In this document: piece by piece, positions 1-11,920 of the stretch
Layout of the letters: each line of letters begins with the position of its first letter
Numbering within the stretch: position 1 is the first letter of the stretch
Source: Cephalopachus bancanus
Taxonomy: Eukaryota > Chordata > Mammalia > Primates > Tarsiidae
Assembly: GCA_027257055.1 (NCBI GenBank)
Contig: JAPVLO010000074.1
Span: forward strand, 372,001-436,000
DNA: 64,000 bases
Direction: 5' to 3'
The notes under the pieces: model-generated
Databases searched by the model: none
What the model was told of the DNA's origin: nothing
The model's input: the letters and a program-made list of their open reading frames with translations, nothing else
Program-made: the position numbers and the translations under genes

Positions 1-82
1 CATCAGAGGAAAATAGAGTAGTTGAAGCAATAATTGCCCTAAACTACTATAGCAGATTTCAGGAGGAGAGTTTAGATGTAAG

Positions 83-492
83 TGTATTTGTTTGATAGAG
101 CTGTCAAAATTAAGTAAGTACCACAGACTGTGTGGCTTAAAGTACAAATTTACTTCTCACAGTTCTTGGACTTCTTCAAGGTCAAGATTAAGCTGGCAAC
201 TAGGTTGTTTTCCTCAGAAACCATTCTCCTTGGCTTGTATGTGGCAGCCTTTTTGCTTTCTCTCCACATGGTCACTCCCTGCATATGTGTGCACTTAGTG
301 TCTCTTTGTGTTTCTTAATTCTCTCTTCTTTTAAGGACACCAGTTGGATTGGATTAGGGCCCAGCCTAAAGACCTCATTCGGACTTAATTACCTCTGTAA
401 AAGTCCTATCTCCAAACACAGTGATATTCTGAGGTCCTGTGGTTGTATATGTGACATACGAATTTTGGAGTGACACAGTTCAGCTCATAACA
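83..492 (-). mobile_element. MLT1-type MaLR solo LTR, antisense
   Basis: Read on the minus strand, this block follows the mammalian MLT1 (ERVL-MaLR) LTR from end to end. It opens TGTTATGAGC, then has CCAAAATTCGTATG, a 'ggccctaatccaatcc' stretch and a late 'agaactgtgagaagtaaat', and ends near 'cagctctatcaaaca'. MaLR LTRs are old non-autonomous retroviral-like elements with no coding capacity. No internal sequence or partner LTR is seen, so this is a solo LTR. No 5-base target duplication is obvious. Family assignment rests on remembered consensus; the subfamily is not determined. Confidence 0.75.
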
Positions 493-1116
493 TATGCAGG
501 AGTGTAGGATCACCTCAGTGAGTGTGCTTCTCTTTGTCTATGGCTTTTTAAATTTTCTGCTGCAATTTGGAAATTACTGATTTCATGTTGCTTTTTCTTG
601 AACTGGTGTGTGAATGTTTTCTTTTTTTATTGATTCTGTATAATGAGCAATAAGAGTTTAGTTTATAAATGATTTTCACTTTGCTTTTTCTCTTTTTTTC
701 AACTTGCTATTTGAAACAGACTTCCTACAGTTAGTGAATAACCATTCGCAATGAGCAAGCATATTCTGCTTTTCTGGTATTCTACACACCATCCCACTAT
801 ATTTTGCAAATTGCTGTTTATCTTCCATATCTAGCTGGTCAGGGCATACAGCTATATTCAGTGCAGCATTTTCTTTAAAACAGTAAAATTGCTTTTATTC
901 GATAGGTAAGTACATTTAATTTTCAAAAACGATTCTAATGTTAAGATTCCTCTATGCATTTTGTTGTGTGACATTCAGTTTTGTATGATCATAACTGTTT
1001 GTGACTTTTATATATGGAAAGAATTACTGCAATAAACAGTATACTTAGCCCACTTTTTTTTCTCCTTGGTGTCTTTACATGTTACTTCTTTGTCTTCTAA
1101 CACTAAAGACTGTTGA
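493..1116. other. AT-rich intergenic DNA, nothing recognised
   Basis: T-rich sequence without a sizeable open frame, tandem repeat or repeat family that I recognise. It separates the MLT1 LTR from the first Alu. Confidence 0.6.
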
Positions 1117-1130
1117 AAATTTAATGTCAG

Positions 1131-1430
1131 ACCAGGCTCGGTGACTCAGCCTGTAATACCAGCACTTTGGGAGACCAGGCGAGTGGATTGCCTGAGCCTG
1201 CGGGTCTGAGACCCACCTGGACAACTTGGTGAGGCCTCGTCTCTACAATAAATTTTTAAAAATTAGCTGGGCATGGTAGTGCATGCCTGTAGTTCCGGCT
1301 CCTTGGAAGGCTGAGGTAGAAGGATTGCTGAGTGCAGTAGATTGATGCTGGGGTGGCCGTGAGCAAGCCACTATACTCCAGTCTAAGCATCAGAGTAAGA
1401 CTCCAACTCAAAAAAAAAAAAAAAAAAAAA
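1131..1430 (+). mobile_element. Alu SINE, full length, older copy
   Basis: Dimeric 7SL-derived SINE. The left arm starts 'accaggctcggtgactcagcc', a middle A-rich linker follows, then a right arm ending 'gagtaagactccaactc' and an A20 tail. It carries more substitutions than the Alus near 59 kb, so it is older. Target duplications of 14 bases flank it (1117-1130 and 1433-1446, 12 of 14 matching), typical of L1-mediated insertion. Confidence 0.93.
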
Positions 1431-1446
1431 GGAAATCTGATGTCAG

Positions 1447-2408
1447 TCTTACTCTCTATCCTTTGTAGGTAAGTTCAGCATTTTATTGGTCCAAATCAAG
1501 GATTAAATTTTTGTTTATTATTGATAAAATTTGTAAGTTTTATATTGCTATTTTTTGTCATTCTCTCCCAGGTATTTTGTATGATCTTTCAAATAAGTAA
1601 AGTGTTTGTTTTTAATTTCTGAATATATTATTAAGTTAACATTTTTTATAATTTGTTCTTTTCTACTATTTTTGTTTTGTTTTATAAGAATTTCTGTTTT
1701 TCGAAACAGCATGTAATGTTATAAAATTTTGTAGGAATTTTTATATTATGTAGAGTGATTCTTCTTTATATGTTCTTTTTCTGTTGTATTCTTCTCAACA
1801 TTTTGCACCTTTTGTCCCCTGAGTTTTGAATCACCTTCTTTTTATCTTCTATTTCATTAAAGTTAATATATGCCATGCTATTTTTTTCTTCCACGTAGCT
1901 TACTCTTTATTTCGGAAAACTTGTTTGTTTCTGATTATTTCTACTCCTCTCATGTTCATTTTCTTATTCTGAATTATCTTGTTCTTATAAATATTCATTT
2001 TATTTATTTTTTTGACTTATTTTTCAAGAGAAATTGTTTACACTAAATTTTTTGATGGCTGGATCACAATAACTTTTCTAATATGACTCTAGAGCTAACT
2101 CTCTCATCTTTAGTTTTTGCTAATTGATTTTTTTTTTTTAAGAAAATATACACTTACTCTGAAATCCACCTTATCTTCTCTCCCACCCAAGATTTTTCTG
2201 GGCATTATTTTCAAATAGTTTTTGGTTTTGTTGCCCTATTTTCAGAGATTTTTCCTTGCGGAGTGGCTTTGCCTGAAAGAAGAATTCTGCTTGTTATATA
2301 GAAGAGCTTATAGGGTTAAGATTGTGCCAATTCTTTGTATTTATTGATGAATTGGAATGTGAAAAAATGTAGAATTCTGAAGAAAACAATACCTATTTCA
2401 GCTGTTCA
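1447..2408. other. T-rich intergenic DNA, nothing recognised
   Basis: Pyrimidine-rich on the plus strand with many short T runs. It could be a very old antisense LINE, but I could not align it to a remembered consensus. No coding signal. Confidence 0.5.
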
Positions 2409-2647
2409 TCCCACATTCTTTTTTTTTTTAACTTTAAAATTTTTTTATTTTAAAATTGTGGGGTATGGTAATTCAAGGTTAGGTATACAAATATTCATTA
2501 TGCAGGTACCCTTGTTGATGAGGTGTGCCGCCCCTTCCCCAGACAGATTCCCACTACTGCCAATCCCACTTCACTGCCCTCCCAACTCCCCCACCCTGCA
2601 GATTCCCGCTACTATCTATCCTTTTCTTATAGTATTATGATAGTTGT

Positions 2648-5600
2648 TCAAGGTCCACTTATGAGTGAGAACATGTGATACTCAGTTCTTTGTTTCTGTG
2701 AAAGATCACTCAGTATTATAGACTCTAAGTCCATCCAGGTTGCTGCGAAGTTCATGATTTTGTTCTTTATGGCTGCATAATATTCCATTGTGTATATGTC
2801 CCACATTTTTTTTTTATCCAGTCCTCTTTTGATGGGCAGCATGGTTGGTTCCATATTTTTGTTATTGTGAGCAATGGTGTGATAAATATACGTGTGCAGG
2901 TATCTTTTTTATAGAATAATTTGAGTTCTTCTGGGCATATTCCCAGTAGGGGAATTGTGGGGTCATATGGAAGGTCGATTTTTAGAACTTCTAGAAATCA
3001 CCACACTGTTTTCCATAGAGGCTGTACTAATTGACACTCTCACCAAGAGTGTAGAAGTGTTCCCTTTTCGCCACATCCTCTCCAGCGTCTGTTATTTTTG
3101 TGCTATTAATGATGGCCATTATGACTGGAGTTAGGTGGTATCTCAGTGTAGTTTTAATTGCATTTCTTTGAAGACTAGTGAGGCTGAGCATTTTTTCATG
3201 TGTCTGTTGGCTGCACATATGTCTTCTTTTGAGAAGTGTCTATTCATATCTTTTTCCCACTTTGTAATGGTGCTGTTTGTATTTTTCTTTTCAGCACATT
3301 TGAGTTCCTTATAGATCCTCGATATTAGGCCTTTGCCAGACATACAGTTGGCAAATATTTTTTCCCAGTCTGTGGGCTGTCTTGATGCTCTCTTGATGAT
3401 TGCTTTGGCTTTGCAGATGCTTGCCAGTTTGATGAGGTCCCACTTATCTATCTTATCTCTTATGTCATGGGCACTTGGGGTTTTCACCAGGAATTGGTTG
3501 CCAGTTCCAATTTCCATAAGGGTGTCTTCTACATCTTTTAAGATTCTTATAGTTTGAAGTTTTACATTTAGGTCTCTGATCCATTACAAGTTGATTTTTG
3601 TGTATGGGGATAGGTGGGGTCCTGTTTCAATCTTCTGCATGTGGTCAGCCAGTTTCTCAGCACCATTTAATGAATAGGTTCTTGTCTCCCCAGTGGTTGA
3701 TGATGGAGGCTTTGTCAAAGATGAGTTGGTTGAGAAATTGAGGTTTTACTTCTGGAATCTCATTCTATTCCATTGGTCTATGTGCCTATTCTTATACCAA
3801 TAGCAGACTGTTTTGATTATTGTAACTTTATAATAAAGTTTAAAGCCTGGGAGTGCAATACCTCCTGCCTTTTTTTTTTTTTTTTTTTTTGAGGATTGTT
3901 TTGGCTACTCATATGCATTCCTGTATTGTTTCCAGGTCTAAGAAGAATATTGCTGGTAATAATTTGATGGATTCTGTTAAATCTGTAGATTGCCTTAGGT
4001 AGAATGGTCATCTTAACAATGTTGATTCTTTCAATCCATGAGCATGGAATATTTTTCCACCTGTGTGTGTCATCTTTGAAATCTTTGAGCAGTGTTTTGT
4101 AGTTTTCATTGTAAAAGTCTTTCACGTCCCTGGTTAGGAAGTTGCCAAGGTATTTCATTTTTTTGTGGCTATTGTGAATGGAATTGTGCTTTTTATTTGG
4201 GTTTCTGTTTGTTTATTATTCGTGCATAGAAATGCAATTGTCTTTTGCACATTTATTTTATACCCTGAGACTTTGCCAAAGTCCTTTATCAGTGCAAGCA
4301 GGTTTTTGACAGATTCTCTTGGTTTTTGAGGTATAGAATCATGTTGTCTGCAAAGAGGGATAACTTGATTTACTCTTTTCCTATTTGGATACCCCAATCA
4401 CCTTCCCTTCTCTGATTGCTCTAGTTCTGACTTCCAAAACTATGTTGAACAGGAGCAGTGAGAGTGGGCATCCTTGTCTTGTTCCAGTTTTCAGGAGAAA
4501 TGGTTCCAATCTCTGTCTGTTTGGCAGTAAGCTGGCTGTGGGTTTCTCATAGATGTTTCTTACTATTTTGAGGAATGTTCCATCTGTGCCTAGATGTTTA
4601 AGGGTTTTTATCAAGAAGGGGTGCTGGATTTTATCAAAACCTTTTTCTGGATCTAATATTATATTCCTGTGGCTTTTGTTTTTACGTCTGTTGATGTATT
4701 TAATTACATTTTTGGTCTTACGGATACTGAACCAGTCTTGAATCCCAGGGATGAAGCCTACTTTGTCGTGGTGGATGATTTTTGAGATATGTTGTTGAAT
4801 CTGGTTTGCTAGTATCTTGTTGATAATTTTAACATCTATGTTCATCAAGGATATTGGCCTGTAGTTCTCTTTCTTTGTGGATCTTTACCTGGCTTAGGTA
4901 TCAATGTGATGTTAGCTTCAAAAAATGGTTTGGGGAGAGTTCCGTCTTCCTCAACCACCTGGAATAATTTCAATATGATTGGTATCAGTTTCTTCTTGGA
5001 TGTTTTGCAGAATTCTACTGGAAAGCCATCTGGTCCAGGGCTTTTATTTTTTGTAGGTAGTCTTCTTATGTCATATTCAATTTCCTGGATTGCTCTTGGT
5101 CTATTTAGGGTCTTGATTTCTTCTTGTTTCAACCTGGGGAGGTTATGTGATGTCAGAAAGTTCTCCATTTCCTTTCAGTTTTCAAGTTTGTTTCCATACA
5201 AGTGTACATAATAGTCTCTAATAATCTTTTATATTTCTTCAGGGTCAGTTGTGACTTCATCTTTTGTGTCTCTGGTTGTGTTTATTTGGGCTTTTTCTCT
5301 CTTTTCCTTGGTCAGCCTAGCTATGGGACCATCAATCTTGTTTAAGCTTTCAAAGAATCAGCTTTTTGTTTCATTGATTTTTTGTAATATCTTTTTGTCT
5401 TCTATGTTCCTAATTTGGATTTTTATTTTGGTGATCTCGATTCTTCCACTGAGGTTAGGGTTTTGGTGGTCTTGTTTTCCAGTTTCCTTAGGTGACTTGC
5501 TAGGCTGTTAACTCTGATCTTTCCATTTTCTTCATGTGTGTTTATAGCGATATGAATTCCTCTCTTACTACTGCTTTCATGACATCCCAGAGGTTTTGGT

Positions 5601-6420
5601 AAGCTGTTTCTTCATTTTCATCTGTTTTCAGGTATCTCTTAATCTCTGTTTTGATTTCCATATTGACCCACGAGTTGCTTAGCATCATGCTGTTTAGTGT
5701 CCATGTCTTACTGGATTTTGGGGGAACTTTGTTGGTGTTGATATTTATTTTTATTCCACTGTAGTCTGATAAGGTGCAAATCAGATTTTCAATAATGAAA
5801 TTTGTTTATGCTTGATATATGGCCAAGGATGTGGTCAATCTTAAAGTACATTCCATGTGGTGATGAGTAGAATGTATATTCTATCGTTTTGGTTGAGTGT
5901 TCTGTAGGTATCAGTTAAATCCATTTGGTCAAGAGTCACATTGAGGTTCCAGATTTCCTTGCTGATTTTTTGTCTTGATGATCTGTCTAGGGTTGTGCTT
6001 GGGGTATTAAAATCCCCAGCTATGATAGTGTTAAAGTCAATATCTTTTTTAAGTTTGTCTACAAGCTGCTTTATGAAAGTTGGTGCTCCTATAGTGAGTG
6101 CATATATGTTTAGGATGGATACTTCTTGTTGATGGATTGAACTTTTTATATATTCTGTATCTTTTTACATTTTTAATAGCTTAAAGAATATTTATTGCAA
6201 CTTCTGCTTTTTTGTGTGCTCCATTTACCTGAAATTTTGTTCCCCATCCTCTTACTTTGAATCTGTGAGTGTGCTTTCTGGTTAGGTGAGTCTCTTGGAG
6301 ATAATATGTTGTTGCCTCTTGATATTTTATCCATTTTGCCATTCTAAGTCTTTTTGGTGGTGCATTTAGTTCATTCACATTCAGGCTAATTATTTAAATG
6401 TGATAGTTTATCCCTGTCAT
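2648..6420 (-). pseudogene. L1 copy 1 ORF2 (endonuclease/reverse transcriptase), degenerate
   Basis: In live L1s ORF2 encodes the APE-like endonuclease, the reverse transcriptase and a Cys-rich C-terminus. The start here is ATGACAGGGATAAACTATCAC on the minus strand at 6420, analogous to the human MTGSNSHIT start, but codon 9 is TAA. Recognisable pieces include 'YYLQETHLT' (endonuclease, about 6290), 'SPGPDGFP' (RT, about 5030), 'TRQGCPLS' (about 4480), and a C-terminal 'MWDIYTMEYYAAIKN' (about 2780). The RT catalytic FADD reads FADN: the AAC codon (4343-4345) replaces the second Asp. Several frameshifts and stops break the frame, and a T23 run at about 3870-3892 (an A run in the ORF) is a further lesion. 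Not functional. Confidence 0.9.
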
Positions 6421-6498
6421 GAAGTTCTTATAGAGTTGTTGTTGTTACTGTTTGTTTGTTGTCTTTCTTTTGATTTTTGGGTTGATTCATGTGTGTTT

Positions 6499-7733
6499 TC
6501 AATCTTTTTCTTGCAGTCTTATAAAGAACACTATCATTCCTTTTTTTCTTCCTTCTGTGTTTAATACTTTCTTAAGTGTTTTTTGTAGAGCTTGTCTGGA
6601 GGCAGCGTAAATTCTTAGGGAATGAATGTCTGGTAAAGATTTTAATTTTCCATCACTGATGAAGCTTAGCTTAACTGGATTGGTTATTCTTGGTTGAAAT
6701 TGTTTATCTTTGTGAACTTTGAAGATTGGGCTCCAAGCTCTCCTAGCCTGAAGTGTTTCTGTTGATAAATCTGCTGGTATTCTAATTGGTCTTCCCATGT
6801 AGGTACTCTAACCTTTTTCTCTTGCTGCCTTTAGGATTTTTTCTTTTATTCCTACTTTGTTTAGGCAAATTACTATGTGTCTAAGAGTTGGTTTTCTCAT
6901 TTGTTGTCTCCCAGTGGTTCTCTGAATCTCTTTTGTTTGAATGGTCATATCACTGATGAGAGAATGGAGGTTTTCTTGAATAATTTCACTGAATGTTTGT
7001 TCCAGGGTGGTCTCTGTATCTCCTTCTGCCTCAGGAAGTCCAATTACCCTTAGGTTCATTCTCTTGAAGTAATCATTCATCTCTTGAAGGTTTTTTTCTG
7101 TCTTTTTAAGTTTCTTTTCTATGCTCTTGACAGTTTGGATTAGTTCTATATTTTGGTCCTCAAGTTCTGAGATTCTTTCTTCTGCTTGCCTAATTCTGCT
7201 TTCAAGGCTTATCAGTTTGTTATTTATTTCATTCACAAAATTCTTTTTTTGTTTTGTTTTTTGTTTGTTTGTTTTGTTTTTTTTGAGTTGGAGTCTCACT
7301 CTCTCACCCAGACTGGAGTTCAGTGGCTGCTCCCGGCCACTGCAGCCTCAACCTGCTGAGCTTCAGGGATCCTTCTGCCTCAGTCTTCCAGTAGCTGAAA
7401 CTACAGGCATGCGCTACCACACCCGGCTAATTTTTTGATTTACTGTAGAGATGAGGTCTCACCAAGTTGTCCAGGCAGGTCTCGAACCCGCAGACTCAGG
7501 CAATCCACTCACCTCAGCCTCCCCCTTTACTGCTGTTGTCTCAGTTATCAACTCCTTCATTCTTTCCTTTTGTCTCTCCTCAATTCTATTCATTCTTTCT
7601 ATTAATGTCTTGATAGCTGATGTTGTAGTTTGATACCAGTCATTCATTGTTTGCATTCAAAGTCTGTTTTCTCAGTGTCTGGCCTCCCAGGGGTCTGTGT
7701 GAGAACCATATTCTTCTTTTGGTTTTTCTTCAT
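6499..7733 (-). pseudogene. L1 copy 1 ORF1, interrupted by an Alu
   Basis: ORF1 encodes the L1 RNA-binding chaperone. The likely start ATGAAGAAAAACCAAAAG lies at 7733. A coiled-coil region (about 7150-7300) follows the Alu break, then the RRM piece with 'NLRVIGLPEAEGD' (about 7040) and the C-terminal piece with 'LQARRAWSPIFKV' (about 6740). It ends at a TGA at 6499. A one-base loss near 7660 and a frameshift near 6800 split the frame, and the Alu separates the N-terminal segment from the coiled coil. The boundaries match ORF1 of L1 copy 2. Confidence 0.87.
7244..7523 (-). mobile_element. Alu SINE inside L1 copy 1 ORF1, 5' truncated
   Basis: Antisense Alu beginning with a T-rich tail containing repeated TTTG/TTTTG units (7244-7284), then 'gagttggagtctcactc', and running to 'cacctcagcctccc', where it stops about 40 bases short of the Alu 5' end. 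ORF1 sequence resumes at 'ctttactgctgttgtctc'. Comparison with L1 copy 2 (about 41370-41410) fixes the insertion point. Any target duplication is very short (about 4 bases). It inserted after L1 copy 1. Confidence 0.9.
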
Positions 7734-9149
7734 TTGTGTAGATTCCCCCCCACACTTTTTCTTTTCCTCTTCTTTAATTCTGTTGTACAGGGGATGGTGG
7801 GATTGCTTTTACTTTTGTTTGCTCAATCTCCTTTTCTTCCTTATGTGGTTCCTCTGGCTTTGACCAATTCTGAATCTGGACTGTGGTTTGGGGGCTGTAA
7901 TTTTTGCAGGGTTGAGATTTGGTTTTTTTTGGGGGGGTTAGCTGTGATTGAATATCTTTCTCCAGATCCCAGTATCCACTGACAGGTGTATGGGCACCTT
8001 GAACCTCCTTCCCACTGCCTTACAGTTTGTCCATTCAGTGAGGGTATAGGTTTGCTCCCTGAAAGCAAAATGAGATAATAAAAAGGTAAAAAATGGAAAC
8101 AGGAAGGAGGGGAGGCAAGAGGAAGGTGGAGACAGAGAAGAATAAGAGGGAAAACAGAAGATGTACCAACTAACAAATGAAAACAGATACAAAGACAGAA
8201 AAGAGTAAAAAGAACTAAAACATACATCATACAAACACACAAACAAAAAAGAATCAGTAAAATAACAGAAACAAAGCAAGTAAGAAAACATCATCAAAAA
8301 CAGAGAGAAAAAAACTAAAACAAAAAACAAACAAAAATGAGCAAAACGAACAGACAAAAATTTAAAATAAAAGAATAAAAACAAGGGACCAAACTCGCTC
8401 TGAGGTCGTTCCTGTAAGTCCAATGTCCTTTCAGCTCTGATATCTATCTCTCCATGCAGGCTGATATGGTTACCCTCTGTGCAGGCTGATAGGGTTGCTT
8501 ACAGCTTTGATGCCCAGGCCTACTGTGGAAGGAGAGTGGATCAGATCTGTACTCACCTGACTTGCTTCCTGTCAATTCTGCCACTCAGATATAAACTCTC
8601 TGTGTTTGATCCAGCATGGGAGAGGGGTTTCTGTCTCTCCCAGTTTGATGAGATTACCTTAGGTCCCAAGTTGGAGGCTGAGCGGAGCTGAGTGGAGCTG
8701 GGCAGGGCAATGCAGTTCTCTGTCTGGTCCTGGGACAGAGAAAATGACTGTGGTCATCATTTCTTACCAGGCCAGGGGCTCCTCTCTGGCTCTCCCCAGT
8801 CTTCTCTCTCCACTTATCAGACCCGGGGCTCCAGCTGATTTGCTATAACAGGTGATGGTGTGAGTCAGGCACCAGGTGATGAGTACCAGCTGGATTCAGC
8901 AGGCTCTTCTCAGGAGAGTCCTGTGAACAGCAGATGATCTTGTGCACCTGTGGCTCCAATCTCAGGGCCATGGGAGGCTGCAGCCACCTTCAGCGAGGGG
9001 CTCTGGGTGCATGAACCCGAGTCCCCCCTCAGGCAGACTTTCAGTCTCCCACCAGCAAATGCCTACTCACACAGAGAGTCTTTGTAGACCCTCGCCTTTG
9101 CAGAGACTCTCACAGTCTGTCTGGTTGCCATCTTGTCAGCATCCCCTTT
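7734..9149 (-). promoter_or_regulatory. L1 copy 1 5' UTR (internal promoter region)
   Basis: Read on the minus strand it is GC-rich near the 5' end (about 8430-9149) and becomes strongly T-rich (about 8040-8400) before ORF1. In L1s this region holds the internal Pol II promoter. The start matches an L1 5' terminus (GACAAGATGGC), and related sequence sits in L1 copy 2 (39890-41189). A short tandem duplication of 'tgcaggctgata' lies at about 8455-8500. Long phenylalanine-rich open frames here follow base composition. Activity cannot be judged. Confidence 0.7.
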
Positions 9150-9161
9150 TCTCACATTCTT

Positions 9162-10689
9162 AAGCCATATTTAGCAGAGAGTGGCTATTAGTGATCTGGG
9201 GCTTTCCTATTCTTAGTGTCACTTTTTCCAATATCCTTTGGTATTAAAACAAGTTGTCTCACAAATTTATCAAATCTAGGAAAGTCATTACATGTACACA
9301 GAGGTCAGCATTGCCAAAGGCAGATTTAAGTTGTTTTTCTGGTAGGGATTTTCTGGCTTACAAAGTATGGCTAATGATGCCTGAGTTTATGGTAATAGTA
9401 ACTCATGTATATGCCCAATAGTATTAACTTAGGGACTTACTAAGTAAGATATTCTTCCAATAATGTCAGGTTAGTTAAAAGTGTGGAGATTACTGAACTA
9501 ACAATTATTTCTAGTATCTATCACTCAGGATTTCCATGTTATGGATTCTTAGGTGAAAGAATGAGCTTTGTGCTATCCAAAGTCCAGGAAATGCCAAGAA
9601 TACTAGGGGGCTAAAGAACATTTTGAATGATTGGGTTTTTTGAATTTGGGTCTTAGTTTTAGAGATTTTGAAACTGATAAAAGAAATTTAAAAAGAACTT
9701 GGATTTTGAGAGACATAAAGAGGCCACAGACTTAACTATATTATTAATTCAAAAGAGAATACTTTGTAATAATTATAATAGAAAATTTAATAATAATTAT
9801 AAAAGTTAGCTTATTTGGAAGTGAAGATTCTATTATTTATCTGATTTTCTTTTTTCTTTTTTTTAAAAAATTGATTCAAGTGGCAGAATAAAGACAGACT
9901 GTTAATAGCCACTTGGGATGGAATCTCTACTATATAGCTAGAATAAACAAAAAATATATTTTACTGCTTGTTACGAAGAACAGAAGAAAAATTTTTAGTT
10001 AAAATATTAATTTCTTATCTCTAGTATTATTTCTTTTCTCATTTAAAGTATTAATACTCCGCTATTTGCTATTTCTAAGATTCCTTGATAGAAGACATTT
10101 AATATGCCTATATGTGTAGCACCACACACAAAGCTACAGTATGAAAACTAGATAATTTAAAATTTCCAACTTCAGCACTAAAACATAATCAACCTTATTA
10201 GCATATTACAAGAACTTTATATATTGAATTTGCCATCCGAACTGGTGTTTTAATAAATGTGAATGTATTTTTATGCACAAGAACATACAAATAAAAAAAA
10301 CAATATCTTGTGGCCCACTGCTTTTACATATTTTGTTTTTATCATTTTAATCTACTTAAACAATCTAGATCACTAAAATTGCTCATCAATTTATTCAATT
10401 TAATATTTATCTCAATCTATAAAAGAGACTGTAAGTGCTGTTTAATAAGACATTGCAAACCAATACAATTTTTGATATCAGTATTTAATCATAAAAATAA
10501 CATTTCAAAAATTTACTTCCAATGTTTAAGATCAGTAGTAGTGATATCTAACATTATGATTTCTAACATTATGGTGGCATGAAAGAACCTATCTTTCACT
10601 ATAATACAACACTGAGCACATAAATCTATATGACTGTAATCTGGAGTATTCTGGAAAAATGATAACTTATCTGATTTATAAACTTTGCA
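9162..10689. other. AT-rich unique-looking DNA
   Basis: About 1.5 kb with no recognised gene or repeat. Open frames are short and low complexity. Short AT-rich direct motifs such as 'taataattataa' occur around 9765-9805. Confidence 0.6.
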
Positions 10690-10830
10690 TATTCACTTTT
10701 TATTTTACAAAGGAGAAAAACGGATTCAAAAGTATTAAATGACTTGCTAAATGTGATCCCAGCAATAAGTTGGGATATTCACATCTAATCTAATTGGCGC
10801 CACTGCCAGACTTTCTTGCACTACATCCCT
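10690..10830 (+). mobile_element. MIR SINE fragment (probable)
   Basis: The stretch 'ttttacaaaggagaaaa', then 'aaatgacttgctaaatgtgatcccagc', parallels the MIR core ('ttttacagatgaggaaactgag ... taacttgcccaaggtcac'). It is heavily diverged, as expected for this ancient tRNA-derived SINE. Confidence 0.5.
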
Positions 10831-11419
10831 GCTGTGCCCATCCTCAGGTCATTTCTGTATGAAAGCTTCAAGACCTGAACTAAGAAGACGGAGCATCACC
10901 TTAATCAACTTCACCTGGAAATGATTTGCTCTTCTGAACCTATCTGGAAATAACTGCGAAAGTGCTGGCAGTATCGATTTTGGACTTCAAAATAATTGTT
11001 AGTCAATAAGTGAAGTTACAAATGCCAAAGCAGTGCATGATGAGGATATGCTATAAATATGATATGGATAAACAGATAAAGAAATAGACATGAATCCTAC
11101 ATATCGCATATGCATCTATATATGTTATGGCATGTTGTGATACATATATTAGACACACATATATAATAATATATATTATACACCTTTAACATATTACCAT
11201 CTTTCAAACAATATTATACCGCTTTCTGTATAAGGTTAGTCCATTTAAGCAGTGTACTTCCATTGCCTTCAGCAAACTCTTTATGCCATTTTCATTATAT
11301 ATTCTATTTCCACGTTTTTCATGCTTAACTGAGTATATTTCTTCTCTTTGGCTTAATTATTTTCTATTTGTTTGTAGATCTCATTGAATTGGAGGAGATC
11401 AATCAAATCATAATAATAT
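10831..11419. other. AT-rich DNA with TA-rich palindromic tract
   Basis: No gene recognised. Positions 11100-11185 contain repeated 'catatat'/'atatatt' motifs, a simple TA-rich tract able to form small hairpins. Confidence 0.55.
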
Positions 11420-11690
11420 TGGTGGTAATCACCACAGCTGATCACTTACCACTTCTCAGAAGTTGTTTTAAGTGGTTTTCACGTACCTACTAACCTGATA
11501 CTACAACCCATAAAGCTGTATCCTTATTGTCTCTATTTTGCAGATGAAGAGTCCAAGGCACAGAAAACTAAACACATTTTTCATAACTATACAATTAATA
11601 AATGGTGAAAGTGGGGTATAAATTCAGGAACTTTGACTCCAAAGCATATAGTTTTAACTGTTACATCATGATACCTTACAAGTAATGAAG
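11420..11690 (+). mobile_element. MIR SINE
   Basis: A nearly complete MIR pattern: 'gatcacttaccacttctcagaagttgttttaagtggttttcacgta', then 'ttgcagatgaagagtccaaggcacag', 'ataaatggtgaaagtgg', and a final 'ctccaaagcatatag'. The order and spacing match the MIR consensus (transcribed strand plus). Confidence 0.75.
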
Positions 11691-11870
11691 TCTATTATAA
11701 CCTTGTTGGTAATAATTTAGTGGGCATCTGACCTCTTGTTACTGTGGTAAAGCCTTTGCCTTCTCTAGTCTCAGTTTTCTCTTCTACAACATTATGACAA
11801 ATATGATCTGAAAGAACGTTTAGTTTCCTTATGGCTGTTTTATTCCATACATGTAACGAGGTACAATGTA

Positions 11871-11920
11871 TCTCTGATCATCAGTTCTTTAATTCTGACA
11901 TAGTGAAAACATATTTAAAC
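11871..11920 (+). repeat. Direct repeat, copy A
   Basis: About 50 bases beginning 'tctctgatcatcagttcttt' that recur at 13857-13906. The first 31 bases differ at one position. Family unknown; see the findings. Confidence 0.75.

Larger units (their letters stand above)
2409..9161 (-). mobile_element. L1 copy 1, full length, minus strand, with target-site duplications
   Basis: A complete L1 LINE read on the minus strand. The 5' end is at 9149 (GGGGATGCTGACAAGATGGC), followed by a GC-rich 5' UTR with a T-rich 3' part (7734-9149), ORF1 (7733 to 6499), a short spacer, ORF2 (6420 to 2648), and a 3' UTR with a G-rich tract, ending in an A tail seen as T's at 2421-2429. The flanks match at 11 of 12 bases (2409-2420 and 9150-9161; AAGAATGTG core on the minus strand), showing a single target-primed insertion. 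An Alu (about 7244-7523) interrupts ORF1. Without the Alu the element is about 6.4 kb, a normal L1 length. Frameshifts and stops show it is inactive. Confidence 0.93.

Noticed and set aside
2648..7299. Numerous open frames on both strands with protein-like translations
   Set aside because: The minus-strand ones are pieces of L1 ORF1/ORF2 and the plus-strand ones are their shadows; none is a host gene.
7938..8423. 161-codon frame as a possible membrane protein gene
   Set aside because: It lies in the T-rich part of an L1 5' UTR and its hydrophobicity follows base composition. Kept only as a low-interest finding.
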